Shown here one piece after another: positions 40,942 to 50,461 of a DNA stretch of 64,000 nt. Under the pieces are notes generated by a model. It saw only the letters and a program-made list of their open reading frames with translations, ran no database searches and was not told where the DNA came from. The stretch comes from Corynebacterium casei LMG S-19264 (GTDB lineage Bacteria > Actinomycetota > Actinomycetes > Mycobacteriales > Mycobacteriaceae): contig NZ_CP004350.1 in NCBI RefSeq assembly GCF_000550785.1, positions 2,212,009 to 2,276,008 of the forward strand. The letters are read 5' to 3'. Both the position numbers and the translations under genes were made by a program. The first letter of the stretch is position 1, and the number at the start of each line of letters is the position of its first letter.

Positions 40942-41987
40942 AGTCGACCCTTTCTTAGGATGACGTACAGGAACACGGAACCGCCTACCAGTTCAATAAT
41001 GATGGTGACTACGCCCTGTGCGTAGAACACATGTCTCATAATGAAGTATGCGCCGGTTAGGACTACAAAGCCAGTAATGGCGGCCATTGGGAACAAGAAG
41101 CGGTGGTCATAGGTTTCAGCGAACTGATACGCCAAGGTTGCCACGAGGAATCCAAGGAAGGTCATTGGACCAACGAGTGCCGTGGTGGTTGCCATGAGGA
41201 TGGAAACCAGTACCAGCGTGTAAATCGCATTCGCCTTGTGATTAACGCCCAGGCTGATTGCGGCGTCGCGGCCGAGTGACAATACGTTGAGACGACGGGA
41301 GTTTAGATACATCAACGTAGTCGCGCCAATAATGAGCGGAACCGCAATGGGATAGTAGTCCGTATCAGCATTGGTAACAGAGCCAAATAGACGCGCGGTC
41401 AAAATGTCGAACTCACTTGGAGTCAGCATTCGTTGCATGAAAGTCGAAATCGAACCAAGGCCACCGCCGATGACGATACCGACCAACAACATAGCGTGCA
41501 TATTCTGTGAGCGCCCGGTCAACAGCCAGGAGTACAGCAGCAGCGAGAGAAACACCATCAAGATGAGCTGGATGACGAACATCTCGAGCGTCCGGGCATT
41601 GTTGAGGCCAACAGCTCCGAAGAAGAAGATCGTCGAGGTGTGAATTACTCGGTAGAGCGATTCAAAACCCATAATCGATGGAGTCAGAATTCGGTTATTG
41701 GTCACTGTGTGGAACGCAACCGTCGCTACTGCCTGACATACGGCAACCAAGCCCATTGCGATTACACCGTCAAGACGGCGATTGGCGATGAGCCAGTACT
41801 CCTTGGTACCAAATTCCATCGGGTTTTCATAAGAAAGCAGACCAAATGAGAATAGGACTGCCATCACCGACATGACGATGATCATTATCCAGTATTTACG
41901 TGCCGCCTTTGCCGACTGGAACGCACCAACGTGACGCGTTTTTTCTTTGCCCTTGGATGCCATGCTGGCCTCTATTTTATTTGTCAC
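40938..41987 (-). CDS. Siderophore ABC importer, FecCD permease 2
   Basis: 349 residues, about nine membrane segments. Shows the FecCD features LTPSIMGFESLYRV, the MLLVGIVIGGGLGSISTFMQRML segment, SLGRDAAISLGVNHKANAIYTLVLVSILMATTTALVGPMTFLGFLVATLAYQF with the coupling-helix glycine. The N-terminus is basic. It overlaps both neighbours (11 bp with the other permease, 4 bp with the ATPase). Confidence 0.92.
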   Translation of the reverse strand: MTNKIEASMASKGKEKTRHVGAFQSAKAARKYWIMIIVMSVMAVLFSFGLLSYENPMEFGTKEYWLIANRRLDGVIAMGLVAVCQAVATVAFHTVTNNRILTPSIMGFESLYRVIHTSTIFFFGAVGLNNARTLEMFVIQLILMVFLSLLLYSWLLTGRSQNMHAMLLVGIVIGGGLGSISTFMQRMLTPSEFDILTARLFGSVTNADTDYYPIAVPLIIGATTLMYLNSRRLNVLSLGRDAAISLGVNHKANAIYTLVLVSILMATTTALVGPMTFLGFLVATLAYQFAETYDHRFLFPMAAITGFVVLTGAYFIMRHVFYAQGVVTIIIELVGGSVFLYVILRKGRL

Positions 41988-43008
41988 GGGTTGACCTCAC
42001 AATCAGTCCGACAAAGACTACTGCACCGACGATGCCCAAAATGACAGAAACTGGCATTTCAAAAGGCGAGATGATGGTTCGCCCAAGAAGGTCACACAGG
42101 GTCACAATCGTGATACCCAAGAGCAATACCCATGGAAGGTTGGAGCGCAGGTCATCACCACGGAACATGCTGACGATGTTAGGAACAATCAGACCCAAAA
42201 ATGGCAACGCGCCCACGACAACGGTGACAACACCAGTTGCGATGGAGACCAAGGCTGTACCCAGAAGCAAAACCTGGTTGTAGTTCAACCCAATGTTTGT
42301 CGCGATATCCTCACCCAGACCTGCTGCTGTCAGTTTGTCAGCAAAGATAAATACCGCGATCACAACGAACAGAACTACCCACAGGACTTCATACTGACCC
42401 TTGTAGACCGAAGTAAATGAACCCATGAACCAGATTCCGAGCTGCTGGAGAGCATCAGTTGCCAGTGCGATAAAGGAAGATACTGCACTCACAACCGCGC
42501 CAAGCATGATGCCCACGATCGGGACAACCATGGACGAGCGGAGGGTAACCCTGCGTAGGAACAGGAAGAAGATCATCGTTCCGATAAACGCGAAAACAAC
42601 GGCGACAATCATCTTGACCAGAACGGAAGACTGTGGGAACAGAATTAAACAGGTCAACAGGCCCAGGCCGGCCCACTCAGTAGTACCGGTGGTAGATGGT
42701 TCGACGAAACGGTTCTGAGTAAGAAGCTGCATGACCAAACCACAAATGGCCATTGCTGCACCAGCAAGGATAAGTGCGATTGTCCTAGGGATGCGGGTAA
42801 TGCCGAACATCTCCCAGCCAAAGTCGCTGGTCAAAATGCTGTACTCGCCTACTGACAACGAGATCAACAGCAAGATGATAGTACCTAATGTTGCCACCGA
42901 CAGCTTCCAGTTCCAGAGCTTTCCGCGGGAGCGGCGCTGCGGGACTACCGTCTCAGTACCCGCTGCCGGCGCATCTGCTGCTGGCGCCGAGCTCGAGGAG
43001 TTATCCAT
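41977..43008 (-). CDS. Siderophore ABC importer, FecCD permease 1
   Basis: 343 residues, about nine to ten membrane segments after a cytoplasmic Ala/Pro and Arg-rich start. FecCD signatures: RIPRTIALILAGAAMAICGLVMQLLTQNRFVEPSTTGTTEWAGLG, IMLGAVVSAVSSFIAL, ATNIGLNYNQVLLLGTALVSIATGVVTVVVGALPFLGLIVPNIVSMF. Forms a heterodimer with the next permease. The intercistronic hairpin at 43030 separates it from the binding-protein gene. Confidence 0.92.
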   Translation of the reverse strand: MDNSSSSAPAADAPAAGTETVVPQRRSRGKLWNWKLSVATLGTIILLLISLSVGEYSILTSDFGWEMFGITRIPRTIALILAGAAMAICGLVMQLLTQNRFVEPSTTGTTEWAGLGLLTCLILFPQSSVLVKMIVAVVFAFIGTMIFFLFLRRVTLRSSMVVPIVGIMLGAVVSAVSSFIALATDALQQLGIWFMGSFTSVYKGQYEVLWVVLFVVIAVFIFADKLTAAGLGEDIATNIGLNYNQVLLLGTALVSIATGVVTVVVGALPFLGLIVPNIVSMFRGDDLRSNLPWVLLLGITIVTLCDLLGRTIISPFEMPVSVILGIVGAVVFVGLIVRSTRDK

Positions 43009-43029
43009 AATTATTTACCTTTTCAAACG

Positions 43030-43081
43030 GAAAACCGGTTGGGGCCTCAGGGTTTAAATTTCCCAAGGTCAACCGGTTTTC
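43030..43081 (-). terminator. Intercistronic hairpin (attenuator) in the siderophore operon
   Basis: Perfect 12-bp stem (43030-43041 with 43070-43081) ending in TTTTCCGTTT on the minus strand, located between the binding-protein stop and the first permease. Such hairpins let the binding protein be made in excess. Confidence 0.7.
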
Positions 43082-43125
43082 ATCGCATTGGATTTTGCAG
43101 CTTAACTCAAGCTGCAACAGGGCTC

Positions 43126-44169
43126 TTAGTTCTGAGCCTCAAATGCGTCAGCGATGAGGTTGAGAATCTCGGTGTAGGTCACGATGTTCTCGTTGATGTA
43201 GGTGTCGGTAGGAGCGATAACGATGTTGTCCTCCCGAATTGCAGTGACGTTCTGCAGCGCAGCGCTGTCAGCAATCAGGTCAGATGCTGGGGAGTAATCT
43301 GGCTCTTCGGAAGAAATAGCTGCGTCACGGTCCAGAACCACCAGGTAATCAGGGTTGGACTCTGCAATTGCCTCAACAGAGATGTCATCACCTTCGTGGT
43401 TGGAAGAACCACCTTCAACCTCGAGGGATGGGGTGAAGCCAATCAGGTCAAACAGTGGGCCCCAGGTACGACCAATGGATGGAGCAATGTAGTTGATCTC
43501 GCCACCGGAAGTGTTAACCGCCATGACGGACTTTTCTGGATCGTACGCCTCCTTCGCACGCTCCAGAGCCTCGTTAAACTCATCAATGTGAGCCTGTGCC
43601 TCATCCTCGTGGCCGAAGATCTGACCCAGGTTCTCAGTCAGGCGAATCAGCTCTGCATCGAGTGGCTCTTCATCACGTGGGGTGAAGTCAACGAGGGTTG
43701 CCTCCGGAGCAAGCTCTTCGATGTCTTCGCCGTGCTGGGAGAAACGCTGGCCATTCCAGATCAGGTCAGGCTGTGCTGCAACAATCTGCTCCAGGTCTGG
43801 CTCGCGGTGGGAACCAAGATCAAACTCGATGGTGTCTTCGTTGTACTTATCGGACAAAGTGTCTGGAATCAGGCCAATTGGTGCAGCAGCCAGCTCAACA
43901 TCCCACTCTGCAAGAAGCTCGAATGCGCGGTTGTCGGTGACAACTGGGTTCTCTACTGGCAGGGAGATGGTCTTCTCACCGAAGTTGTCTTCAACAACCA
44001 GTTCACCTTCGCCGGCAGCTGCTTCATCGGTTGAGTCTTCGGATGCGGAGGGATCAGAAGCGGTGGTCTCTGCAGCTGCGCCAGTGGAGTCAGTCTCAGA
44101 GTTGGAGCAGGATGCCAACACGAGGGATGCAGCAGCAACAGAAGCCACGAGGGCGTGACGGATCTTCAT
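43126..44169 (-). CDS. Siderophore-binding lipoprotein of the ABC importer
   Basis: 347-residue periplasmic-binding-type lipoprotein of the CeuE/YclQ group. Lipobox LVLASCSNS (cysteine near residue 21), Ser/Glu/Ala-rich linker to about 60, then two lobes: NPVVTDNRAFELLAEWDVELAAAPIGLIPDTL, EPDLEQIVAAQPDLIWNGQRF, and IGRTWGPLFDLIGFTPSLE, ISVEAIAESNPDYLVVLDRDAAIS. It captures the ferric siderophore at the membrane. First gene of the operon; a DtxR-like box 80-100 bp upstream indicates iron repression. Confidence 0.92.
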   Translation of the reverse strand: MKIRHALVASVAAASLVLASCSNSETDSTGAAAETTASDPSASEDSTDEAAAGEGELVVEDNFGEKTISLPVENPVVTDNRAFELLAEWDVELAAAPIGLIPDTLSDKYNEDTIEFDLGSHREPDLEQIVAAQPDLIWNGQRFSQHGEDIEELAPEATLVDFTPRDEEPLDAELIRLTENLGQIFGHEDEAQAHIDEFNEALERAKEAYDPEKSVMAVNTSGGEINYIAPSIGRTWGPLFDLIGFTPSLEVEGGSSNHEGDDISVEAIAESNPDYLVVLDRDAAISSEEPDYSPASDLIADSAALQNVTAIREDNIVIAPTDTYINENIVTYTEILNLIADAFEAQN

Positions 44170-44250
44170 GGTTGTAGGTAAACCTTTCTCAGTAAAGTAT
44201 TCATTCCGGGCTTTAAGGGATCTAGTAGAAAGTATTTGTTTTCCCCAAGC

Positions 44251-44269
44251 TCTGACAAGGCTAACCTAA
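44251..44269 (-). promoter_or_regulatory. DtxR-type iron box
   Basis: On the minus strand TTAGGTTAGCCTTGTCAGA, agreeing with the DtxR consensus TTAGGTTAGSCTAACCTAA at 14 of 19 positions, including the whole left half. It lies 82-100 bp before the binding-protein start. The rest of the 291-bp gap up to 44460 shows nothing else. Confidence 0.8.
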
Positions 44270-44460
44270 CTGAGGCAAGGATTAGTTACAAGACCAAAAT
44301 TCATGATCGGGGGTAGCGGAACCCACCAGAAGTTGCACCCCCTAATCAGCCTTCAGGTGGAACTAGGGTGCAAAGCGCCAGTGCTCTACCCCTTTCCCAC
44401 TGGATGAAATGGAAATAGCTCCCAAGATGTTGTGACATATGGCTCACCTGAAACGGCCAA

Positions 44461-45864
44461 TTATGCGATTAGATCATCTACCGCCACTACCCCACCAGCA
44501 AGTTCAAACTCAGATTTAGCCTGGGCAAGCAAGGGAGCATCGGCAAGCAAATCTAGCGTGACCTGAGCCAATCCTACAGCGGAGTCGGCTGCGGCCTTCT
44601 TTGCCTCTGGGGTCTTAGCCCACGCCGCGAATGCCTCAGTGTGCAATGCCACGTCATCGGGAGAAACCTTGACCATGGGATGAATACCCGGCACGCGCTG
44701 GGACACATTGCCAAAGTCTGTCGATGCCGCCAGCGTATCTGGCACCGTCCCCTCTGGCAGCGCTACCCTGCCACGTTGGGTTTGGGTATCCGCCCAGCGT
44801 GCAGCCATCGATGGGTTATTGCGCACCGGCAACGACATCGGGTGCGGATCCCACTGAATCTCAAACCCACAACCCGCCATCAGCGCTGCACCCTCCACGA
44901 TTTCATTAACACGCTGGGAAATGTCCATCAACGTGTCCACACCTAAAGAGCGAACGTATAGCTCGATGGTCGATTCCGCCGGGATAATCGACGGCCGGTG
45001 TCCACCCGCTGTGATGATGGCATGCAACCTATCGCTCGGCGGCATCTGCTGACGGAAAAGGCCTAGACCCTGGTACGCCAAAGATGCCGCATCGAGAGCA
45101 TTTTTTCCCATATAGGGTTGGGAGCTGGCATGCGCTGCTACCCCATGGAAACGCACCGTGGCGGAACGACGCCCCACCCACGCGTGTGAAGCGATGTCAT
45201 AGCCAAAGCCGTGGATCATTACCGCAGCATCGATGCCTTCCAAACTGCCGCCGCGAATCATGTACTCCTTGCCGGTATGGCCTTCTTCAGCAGGTGTGCC
45301 CTGTAAAACAATCCTGCCCTCAATACCTTCCGCGGCCTGCGAAGAAAGCACCTTCGCCGCTGCCAGGTATGCACCCACGCCAGATGCGGCAATTATATTG
45401 TGTCCGCAGGCATGACCAATTTCTGGCAGCGCATCATATTCCGCCATAATCACGATGCTCGGATCCTTGTCAGCATCAAAGCCCGGGGTTTGCACCGAAG
45501 ATTCGAAGGCTGTGCTGACACCGTACACGCCAAGTTCAACATGGTGCCCATGGTCTTTAAGCACTTTGGCGAGCACTTGTTGCGAGCGCACTTCCTCAAA
45601 GGCTAGCTCTGGGTGCGCGTGCAGATCCTCAACGATGAAATCGAGGTCTCTCTGGATTCTCGCGACATAGCTATCCACTGCCGCCCACAGCTCTTGCTGC
45701 TGTGGGTAGGCATCTAGGCGCAGCTCTTGCTCTCCTTGTGCTTTTTGCGCAGCCGTCACCCTTGCTTCAATCAAATCCGACGTGGCGTCCAAGAAGGCAG
45801 TCGAGGGCACTTGCGGGTGCCGCAGACCCGGATTATCAAAATGACCAGAATTTTCAGTACACAT
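44461..45864 (-). CDS. M20-family amidohydrolase (AbgB/aminoacylase-like)
   Basis: 467-residue zinc-dependent amidohydrolase. Metal-site motifs: DLHAHPELAFEE, IMAEYDALPEIGHACGHNIIAASGVGA, LQGTPAEEGHTGKEYMI, and the dimerisation region GVAAHASSQPYMGKNALDAA. Encoded one base after an AbgT-type transporter, so it most likely cleaves what that protein carries, for example an N-acyl or p-aminobenzoyl-glutamate amide; substrate is inferred from context. The N-terminal 60 residues are longer than usual for the family; a later start is possible. Confidence 0.88.
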   Translation of the reverse strand: MCTENSGHFDNPGLRHPQVPSTAFLDATSDLIEARVTAAQKAQGEQELRLDAYPQQQELWAAVDSYVARIQRDLDFIVEDLHAHPELAFEEVRSQQVLAKVLKDHGHHVELGVYGVSTAFESSVQTPGFDADKDPSIVIMAEYDALPEIGHACGHNIIAASGVGAYLAAAKVLSSQAAEGIEGRIVLQGTPAEEGHTGKEYMIRGGSLEGIDAAVMIHGFGYDIASHAWVGRRSATVRFHGVAAHASSQPYMGKNALDAASLAYQGLGLFRQQMPPSDRLHAIITAGGHRPSIIPAESTIELYVRSLGVDTLMDISQRVNEIVEGAALMAGCGFEIQWDPHPMSLPVRNNPSMAARWADTQTQRGRVALPEGTVPDTLAASTDFGNVSQRVPGIHPMVKVSPDDVALHTEAFAAWAKTPEAKKAAADSAVGLAQVTLDLLADAPLLAQAKSEFELAGGVVAVDDLIA

Positions 45865-45865
45865 G

Positions 45866-47572
45866 TTAGCTACCGATCATAACGCCATTTCCAGGGCCAA
45901 GCGGCAGGTCAACGAAGTACCACACCCCTAACAGTACCGCCCACGCTACCCAGAATGGGATAACAAAAGGAATCAGACGCGCCATCAAGGTACCAATTCC
46001 GGCGCGCGGTTCATAGCGCTGCAAGAGACCTAACATCACAATCAGGTAGGGATTCAGCGGGGTAATAATCTGCGTTGCGGAGTCACCCACGCGGAAAGCG
46101 GCCTGAATGAAGGCTGGCTCGTAGCCTAGCAAGGCGAACATCGGAACGAATACAGACGCCATCAGAGTCCACATGGAAGAACCGGAAATAATCAGCAGGT
46201 TCAGCAGCGATGCTAGGACACAGAACGCCAGGATCGCTGGGAAGCCGGTAAGACCGATTTGCTCCAGGAATGCTGCGCCCTTCACCGCACTGTAGGTACC
46301 AATGCCGGTCCAGGAGAACAGCGCGATGAACTGGCCCAAGATAAATGCCAGCACCAAAAATCCCATCATGGAAGCCAAAGACTGACCCATCATATCCACA
46401 ACGTCTTTCATGCCCCGGATGGTTTTGACCACGTAGCCGTAGACCAGGCCCATGACGATGAAGTACGCGAAGATAATAAAGACGATGGAACTTAGTAGCG
46501 GCGAGGATGGTAAGAAGCCGCCTTCTTCATTGCGCCATGGGGAACCTGGCACCAAGACGGCTGCCAGAATGATCGCAGTCAAAATAACGATGGAAATAAC
46601 GGACCACACCAGGCCGCGGGATTCTTCGGCAGATAGCTCAGCGGAGAGTTCGTTGCCCTCGGCATCGCGGTCGCCGCGTTCCTTGGCCTCTTCTGGGTCA
46701 ATATCCTCTTCAGTCGGGACATCCTGGCGCCACATGCGTGGTTCCAGGACCTTATCGATGAGCCAACCGGCAATCAGCCCCAGCACAATCGAGGATGCAA
46801 TATTAAAGAAGTAGTTGGACACTGCCGTGACTTCCTGGAAGTCAAAGTCCGGCAAAGTTTCCATCACCGCGGTTGAAATACCAGCGAACAAAGCATCCAA
46901 CGAGGTTGGCACCAGCGCCGTGGAATAGCCCGCACCGACGGCGGCGAAACCACCCAATAGACCCGCTACCGGGTGACGGTTCGCTGCTTTAAACACCATC
47001 GCTGCCAGCGGCGGGATGACCACGAAGGCGGCGTCGCCCATAACGGAGCCAGTCACACCGATAACACCAACCGCATAAGGCAGGACGGCAGGGCGCGCTG
47101 AGCCAAAGAGCTTGCGAATCAGCGCTGAGAGCATGCCGGAGCGCTCCGCGATACCCACACCCAACAGAATGGGCAGCACGGTAACCAGCGGCGGGAAGCC
47201 GAGGTAGTTCTCGCCCATTGTGGTGGTCAGCCACGTCATTCCCTCACCAGTAAACAGGCCGTGAATCTCTTGCACTTCATCGCTGCCTGGCACTTGGAAG
47301 GTGATGTTTTGCCACGCAAAGATGGTGGACAAGATACCTGTTAGCAGGAATAACCCAAGGAAGATAGTAAATGGTTCGGGCAGCTTATTGCCTAGGTATT
47401 CAATACCGTTTAAGAATTTATCCAGCCACTTGGTACCAGTCGACTGGTTGTCTTGGTACGGGTCATGCTCGCTTGTCGATGTCTTCACAGACGAACTGGA
47501 TTCCCCGACGTTCTCAGTTGCTCCTGAGTTTTCTAGATCGTCATGGGGTGCATGCTTTTTATCATCGGCCAT
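45866..47572 (-). CDS. AbgT-family transporter
   Basis: 568-residue membrane protein of the AbgT family (p-aminobenzoyl-glutamate importers; some members export sulfonamides). Hydrophilic Ser/Asp-rich N-terminus, then WLDKFLNGIEYLGNKLPEPFTIFLGLFLLTGILSTIFA, GVGIAERSGMLSALIRKLF, GDAAFVVIPPLAAMVFKAANRHPVAGLLGGFAAVGAGYSTALVPTSLDALFAGIS, and ISGSSMWTLMASVFVPMFALLGYEPAFIQAAFRVGDSATQIITPLNPY. GGAGAG before the ATG. Heads an operon with the amidohydrolase. Confidence 0.93.
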   Translation of the reverse strand: MADDKKHAPHDDLENSGATENVGESSSSVKTSTSEHDPYQDNQSTGTKWLDKFLNGIEYLGNKLPEPFTIFLGLFLLTGILSTIFAWQNITFQVPGSDEVQEIHGLFTGEGMTWLTTTMGENYLGFPPLVTVLPILLGVGIAERSGMLSALIRKLFGSARPAVLPYAVGVIGVTGSVMGDAAFVVIPPLAAMVFKAANRHPVAGLLGGFAAVGAGYSTALVPTSLDALFAGISTAVMETLPDFDFQEVTAVSNYFFNIASSIVLGLIAGWLIDKVLEPRMWRQDVPTEEDIDPEEAKERGDRDAEGNELSAELSAEESRGLVWSVISIVILTAIILAAVLVPGSPWRNEEGGFLPSSPLLSSIVFIIFAYFIVMGLVYGYVVKTIRGMKDVVDMMGQSLASMMGFLVLAFILGQFIALFSWTGIGTYSAVKGAAFLEQIGLTGFPAILAFCVLASLLNLLIISGSSMWTLMASVFVPMFALLGYEPAFIQAAFRVGDSATQIITPLNPYLIVMLGLLQRYEPRAGIGTLMARLIPFVIPFWVAWAVLLGVWYFVDLPLGPGNGVMIGS

Positions 47573-47825
47573 GGCGCTCTCCTTTAGTCCAGTTAGGCGT
47601 CATACATTTTGCAACAGCGTATCCAGCCAAACTAATGAGACTTAAACCACGTCGCAACCGATGTGTGGGTCGCGGTACCAATCTGTTACCAATGCCCTCC
47701 CCCGCATCTAGCCCCTATTAATGCATGAAAACCCCTATTAACGACGATATTTAGCTAATTCTGTGAAAAATCAGCTGCGTATCGCGTTTGCCCCCGATTT
47801 ATTCACCCCATGAAGCAGATTCTAG

Positions 47826-48185
47826 TCAGCTCTCCAGCCATTCTTTCAGCACCACCGCGTGATTAATATCGTGGTCTTTGGCCGCGTACATCAGCGAGAC
47901 ATCACCGTCATCAACCATCTCCTGCAACGTGGCCAAGTCTTCATTGCCACTGGAATCTGCCTCGGTCAGCTCCTCCTTATAGCGCTTAGAAAATTCTTTG
48001 AATTTGTCTTCATCATGGTCGAACCATTTGCGCAGATCCGGCGACGGCGCCACTTCTTTGAGCCAATGACCCGGCAAGTCTTCTTTCTTCACCCCGCGTG
48101 GCCACAACCTGTCCACCAAGACTTTCTTGCCCGGCGCAGTTTCTTTGCCCGAGACGTAGTCATGTACCTTTACTATCTTAATCAT
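47826..48185 (-). CDS. DUF488 family protein
   Basis: 119-residue cytosolic protein with the DUF488 pattern: KIVKVHDYVSGKETAPGKKVLVDRLWPRGVKKEDLPGHWLKEVAPSPDLRKWFDHDEDKFKEFSKRYKEEL and VSLMYAAKDHDINHAVVLKEWL. Function unknown. Separated from AbgT by 253 bp; it marks the left end of the conserved backbone before the island-like segment. Confidence 0.9.
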   Translation of the reverse strand: MIKIVKVHDYVSGKETAPGKKVLVDRLWPRGVKKEDLPGHWLKEVAPSPDLRKWFDHDEDKFKEFSKRYKEELTEADSSGNEDLATLQEMVDDGDVSLMYAAKDHDINHAVVLKEWLES

Positions 48186-48236
48186 GCGAGCAACCCTTCC
48201 ACGCGTACTCTAGTGCAACAGCAAATCTTCCACCTA

Positions 48237-48893
48237 TTATTTAGCCATGTAGCCTTGACGATGCATCGATACGATTAGCTCTGAACGTGAGCTCACTTCG
48301 AAGTATTTCAGTAATCCCGATACTTGCTTCTTTACAGAGGCAATGTTCATCCCAATCTCCTCAGAAATTTTCTGATTCGACCGACCAAGACATACAAGAT
48401 CTAAAATGCGAGCTGCCGTCGGGGCTAAACCACTGGTATCGGGCGATGTCGGACGTTCAGTTGCGTTTTCCACACGCGTCAGGAGCCTAGTCATAGCAGA
48501 AGACGAGACGACAGTTTCACCATGCATTGCAGCGTAAATACTACGACTGATTTCCTTGATACTGTCACCTTTTACTATGTATCCATTGGCACCATTTCGA
48601 AGCAGCTCCAGCATGGCTTCATCCCTGTCGTGGGCAGTGATTGCGATGAACCGGGGGCCATCCTGCTTATCCTTCAGCCTTTGAAATAGCTCAACCCCAT
48701 CCATTCCAGGCATCCGAAGATCTGAAACTACAACGTCGACTGAGCAACGCTCCAGAATCTCTAAAGCGTGAAATCCATTCGTCGCCGTGCCAACGATCTC
48801 TAAACCCGCTTCTCCAGACAGGTATTTAAGTAAACTCCGCTGGAGCATCACATCGTCTTCAACAAGCAGAATCCTGATTGCTTTACTATCCAT
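48237..48893 (-). CDS. LuxR/NarL-type response regulator
   Basis: 218 residues. Canonical receiver: acidic pair in LLVEDDV, phospho-acceptor Asp58 in VVVSDLRMPGMDG, Thr86 in AITAHD, Lys108 in YIVKGDS. C-terminal helix-turn-helix (about 155-212): LAPTAARILDLVCLGRSNQKISEEIGMNIASVKKQVSGLLKYFEVSSRSELI. Partner of the kinase encoded 126 bp upstream on the same strand. Likely targets are the divergent genes at 50.4-51.5 kb (inference). AT content is higher than in the flanking backbone. Confidence 0.92.
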   Translation of the reverse strand: MDSKAIRILLVEDDVMLQRSLLKYLSGEAGLEIVGTATNGFHALEILERCSVDVVVSDLRMPGMDGVELFQRLKDKQDGPRFIAITAHDRDEAMLELLRNGANGYIVKGDSIKEISRSIYAAMHGETVVSSSAMTRLLTRVENATERPTSPDTSGLAPTAARILDLVCLGRSNQKISEEIGMNIASVKKQVSGLLKYFEVSSRSELIVSMHRQGYMAK

Positions 48894-49019
48894 TTTTCGC
48901 GCATATCGGAAGAGCGGGGAACTTCTGACAAAAAGTTGCGGCTGGGTCGGTATAACCGAAAGAAACAGTCGAAATAAATAAATTAGTTATCGAAAAAAAG
49001 CTCATTTTCAATCCTGTCT

Positions 49020-50096
49020 TTAAGCTAACGGAATTATTATTGTTGTTTTCCATTGTTCCGGCGACTCAAGTCCCGAATGTATCTGGCCCCCGATGGAGGT
49101 AATCATGTCTTTTATTATGGAGAGACCTAACCCAGAGCTCTTCAACGCATCAAATTCTTCTGCCCTGAGGAAATTGCTAAAAGTAACCTGAACGTCTGAG
49201 TTCAAACTTATGACATTGAGCAGGACTGGCCGATTAACATCTGCGTACTTCAGCAGGTTGTTAGCTAACTCCGCGAAAATCGCCGCAATCACTGCCTGGA
49301 GGTCTGACTTCAACTTCACCTGGGTCCGTTCCCGAGGTTGCTCTATTACATTAAACCCATTGTCCTCCAATTCATGGACTGCCATATCCAAGGCGTCAGA
49401 AAAATACTCTGCCGTTGCAACTTTGCCCTGACCATTTCCTTTTGGTTTCGTAAGTATCTCCAGTAATTGTCTCGTTGACAGCAGGGCATTTCGAATTTCA
49501 ATCTCGAGCGACCCCCGAGTCTCCTTGGATTGAAAATAGTCTGGCGACTTCTCTAGCTCGATCAGGACTTTTGTTAAAGATCCAGCAACTTGCGTGTGTA
49601 ACGAAATTGCCATTTGAACAGAGCGTTCCGCTTCTTCTTTTCGAGCATTTTCGATGCGCAGAACCAGTTCAAAGAAAGCTAAAAGCACTCCCATGAAAAC
49701 CACCATAAAGATAGCGGAGTTAAAATCCGGTTGCCAGTCACCAACCTCAGGCGCAATGCTATTGATATAAACCAGCACTATCGTAACTAGAAGAGCCCCA
49801 AGGTTTTTTCCACGAAACCACAAGATTGCGATCACCGGAATCCACGAAAGGAAGAACAAAACTGGATGCACGGTAGCGAAGTAGTACCCCGATAAGAATT
49901 GAATAATGGATACACCTACCACCGAATACCAAGCCGGCAGGTAAACAGCAGCTGGTATCGGGCCTCCCGCAGCAAGAGCTAGTGAAGCCTGCTGCCAGGT
50001 GATTTCGTCAATTCGAAAAGTGACTTCAACGATCACACCCAGGGTAGTAAAAGCCGCGATACCCCATGCAATTTTTGCTTTGGAATTGCTATTCAT
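49020..50096 (-). CDS. Sensor histidine kinase (NarL-type partner), degenerate ATP lid
   Basis: 358 residues from the ATG at 50096 (frame open to 50174; GGGTGGGT precedes this ATG). About five to six N-terminal membrane segments (residues 10-145) with short loops, so sensing is probably within the membrane. Coiled linker, then a HisKA_3-like helix with His167 in MAISLHTQVAGSL, where the usual acidic residue after His is Thr. ATPase part: N-box ELANNLLKYA (Asn279/280), no recognisable D-x-G box (VQVTFSNFLRAEE stands there), and G2 box SSGLGLSIIKDMITSIGG. Kinase activity is therefore plausible but not certain. Confidence 0.85.
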   Translation of the reverse strand: MNSNSKAKIAWGIAAFTTLGVIVEVTFRIDEITWQQASLALAAGGPIPAAVYLPAWYSVVGVSIIQFLSGYYFATVHPVLFFLSWIPVIAILWFRGKNLGALLVTIVLVYINSIAPEVGDWQPDFNSAIFMVVFMGVLLAFFELVLRIENARKEEAERSVQMAISLHTQVAGSLTKVLIELEKSPDYFQSKETRGSLEIEIRNALLSTRQLLEILTKPKGNGQGKVATAEYFSDALDMAVHELEDNGFNVIEQPRERTQVKLKSDLQAVIAAIFAELANNLLKYADVNRPVLLNVISLNSDVQVTFSNFLRAEEFDALKSSGLGLSIIKDMITSIGGQIHSGLESPEQWKTTIIIPLA

Positions 50097-50461
50097 ACCC
50101 ACCCTTGCTCTTGGAACCATCAGGGGTAAAAGCCACAGACCTTTTATACACCGAATGATTAGTACAAATGCCATTTTGGGTTGCTTCCCAGCGGCAAATG
50201 TTCCGTATCCACAATTTTCCGAAACTCCAATGCGCTCGAAGTATACCCATATCTAGAATAGCAACACCCAGACATCAAAGATATAAAAGATTCTTGGTAT
50301 CGCTTCCTAAAAGGCAAGGCATCGACATCCAGAGCTCAGATTCGCCAGTCACGACTGAGCCATTTCAATGGTCAAAGCGCTGAGGGAACTTAAGTTACCT
50401 TTCTACCGCCATTCAATCATTCCCCGAGTTTTTGAGGCTCAAGCCGGGCTAATATGCAACC
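50097..50461. other. Divergent promoter region of the two-component island
   Basis: 365 bp between the kinase and the 49-residue ORF. Two short perfect palindromes are seen: CAGTCACGACTG (50346-50357) and AACTTAAGTT (50387-50396), possible response-regulator sites. No coding ORF is supported. Confidence 0.45.
50450..50455 (+). promoter_or_regulatory. -10-like box of the 49-aa ORF
   Basis: TAATAT ends 6 nt before the ATG at 50462 with no ribosome site between; leaderless pattern as at other genes of the window. Confidence 0.4.
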
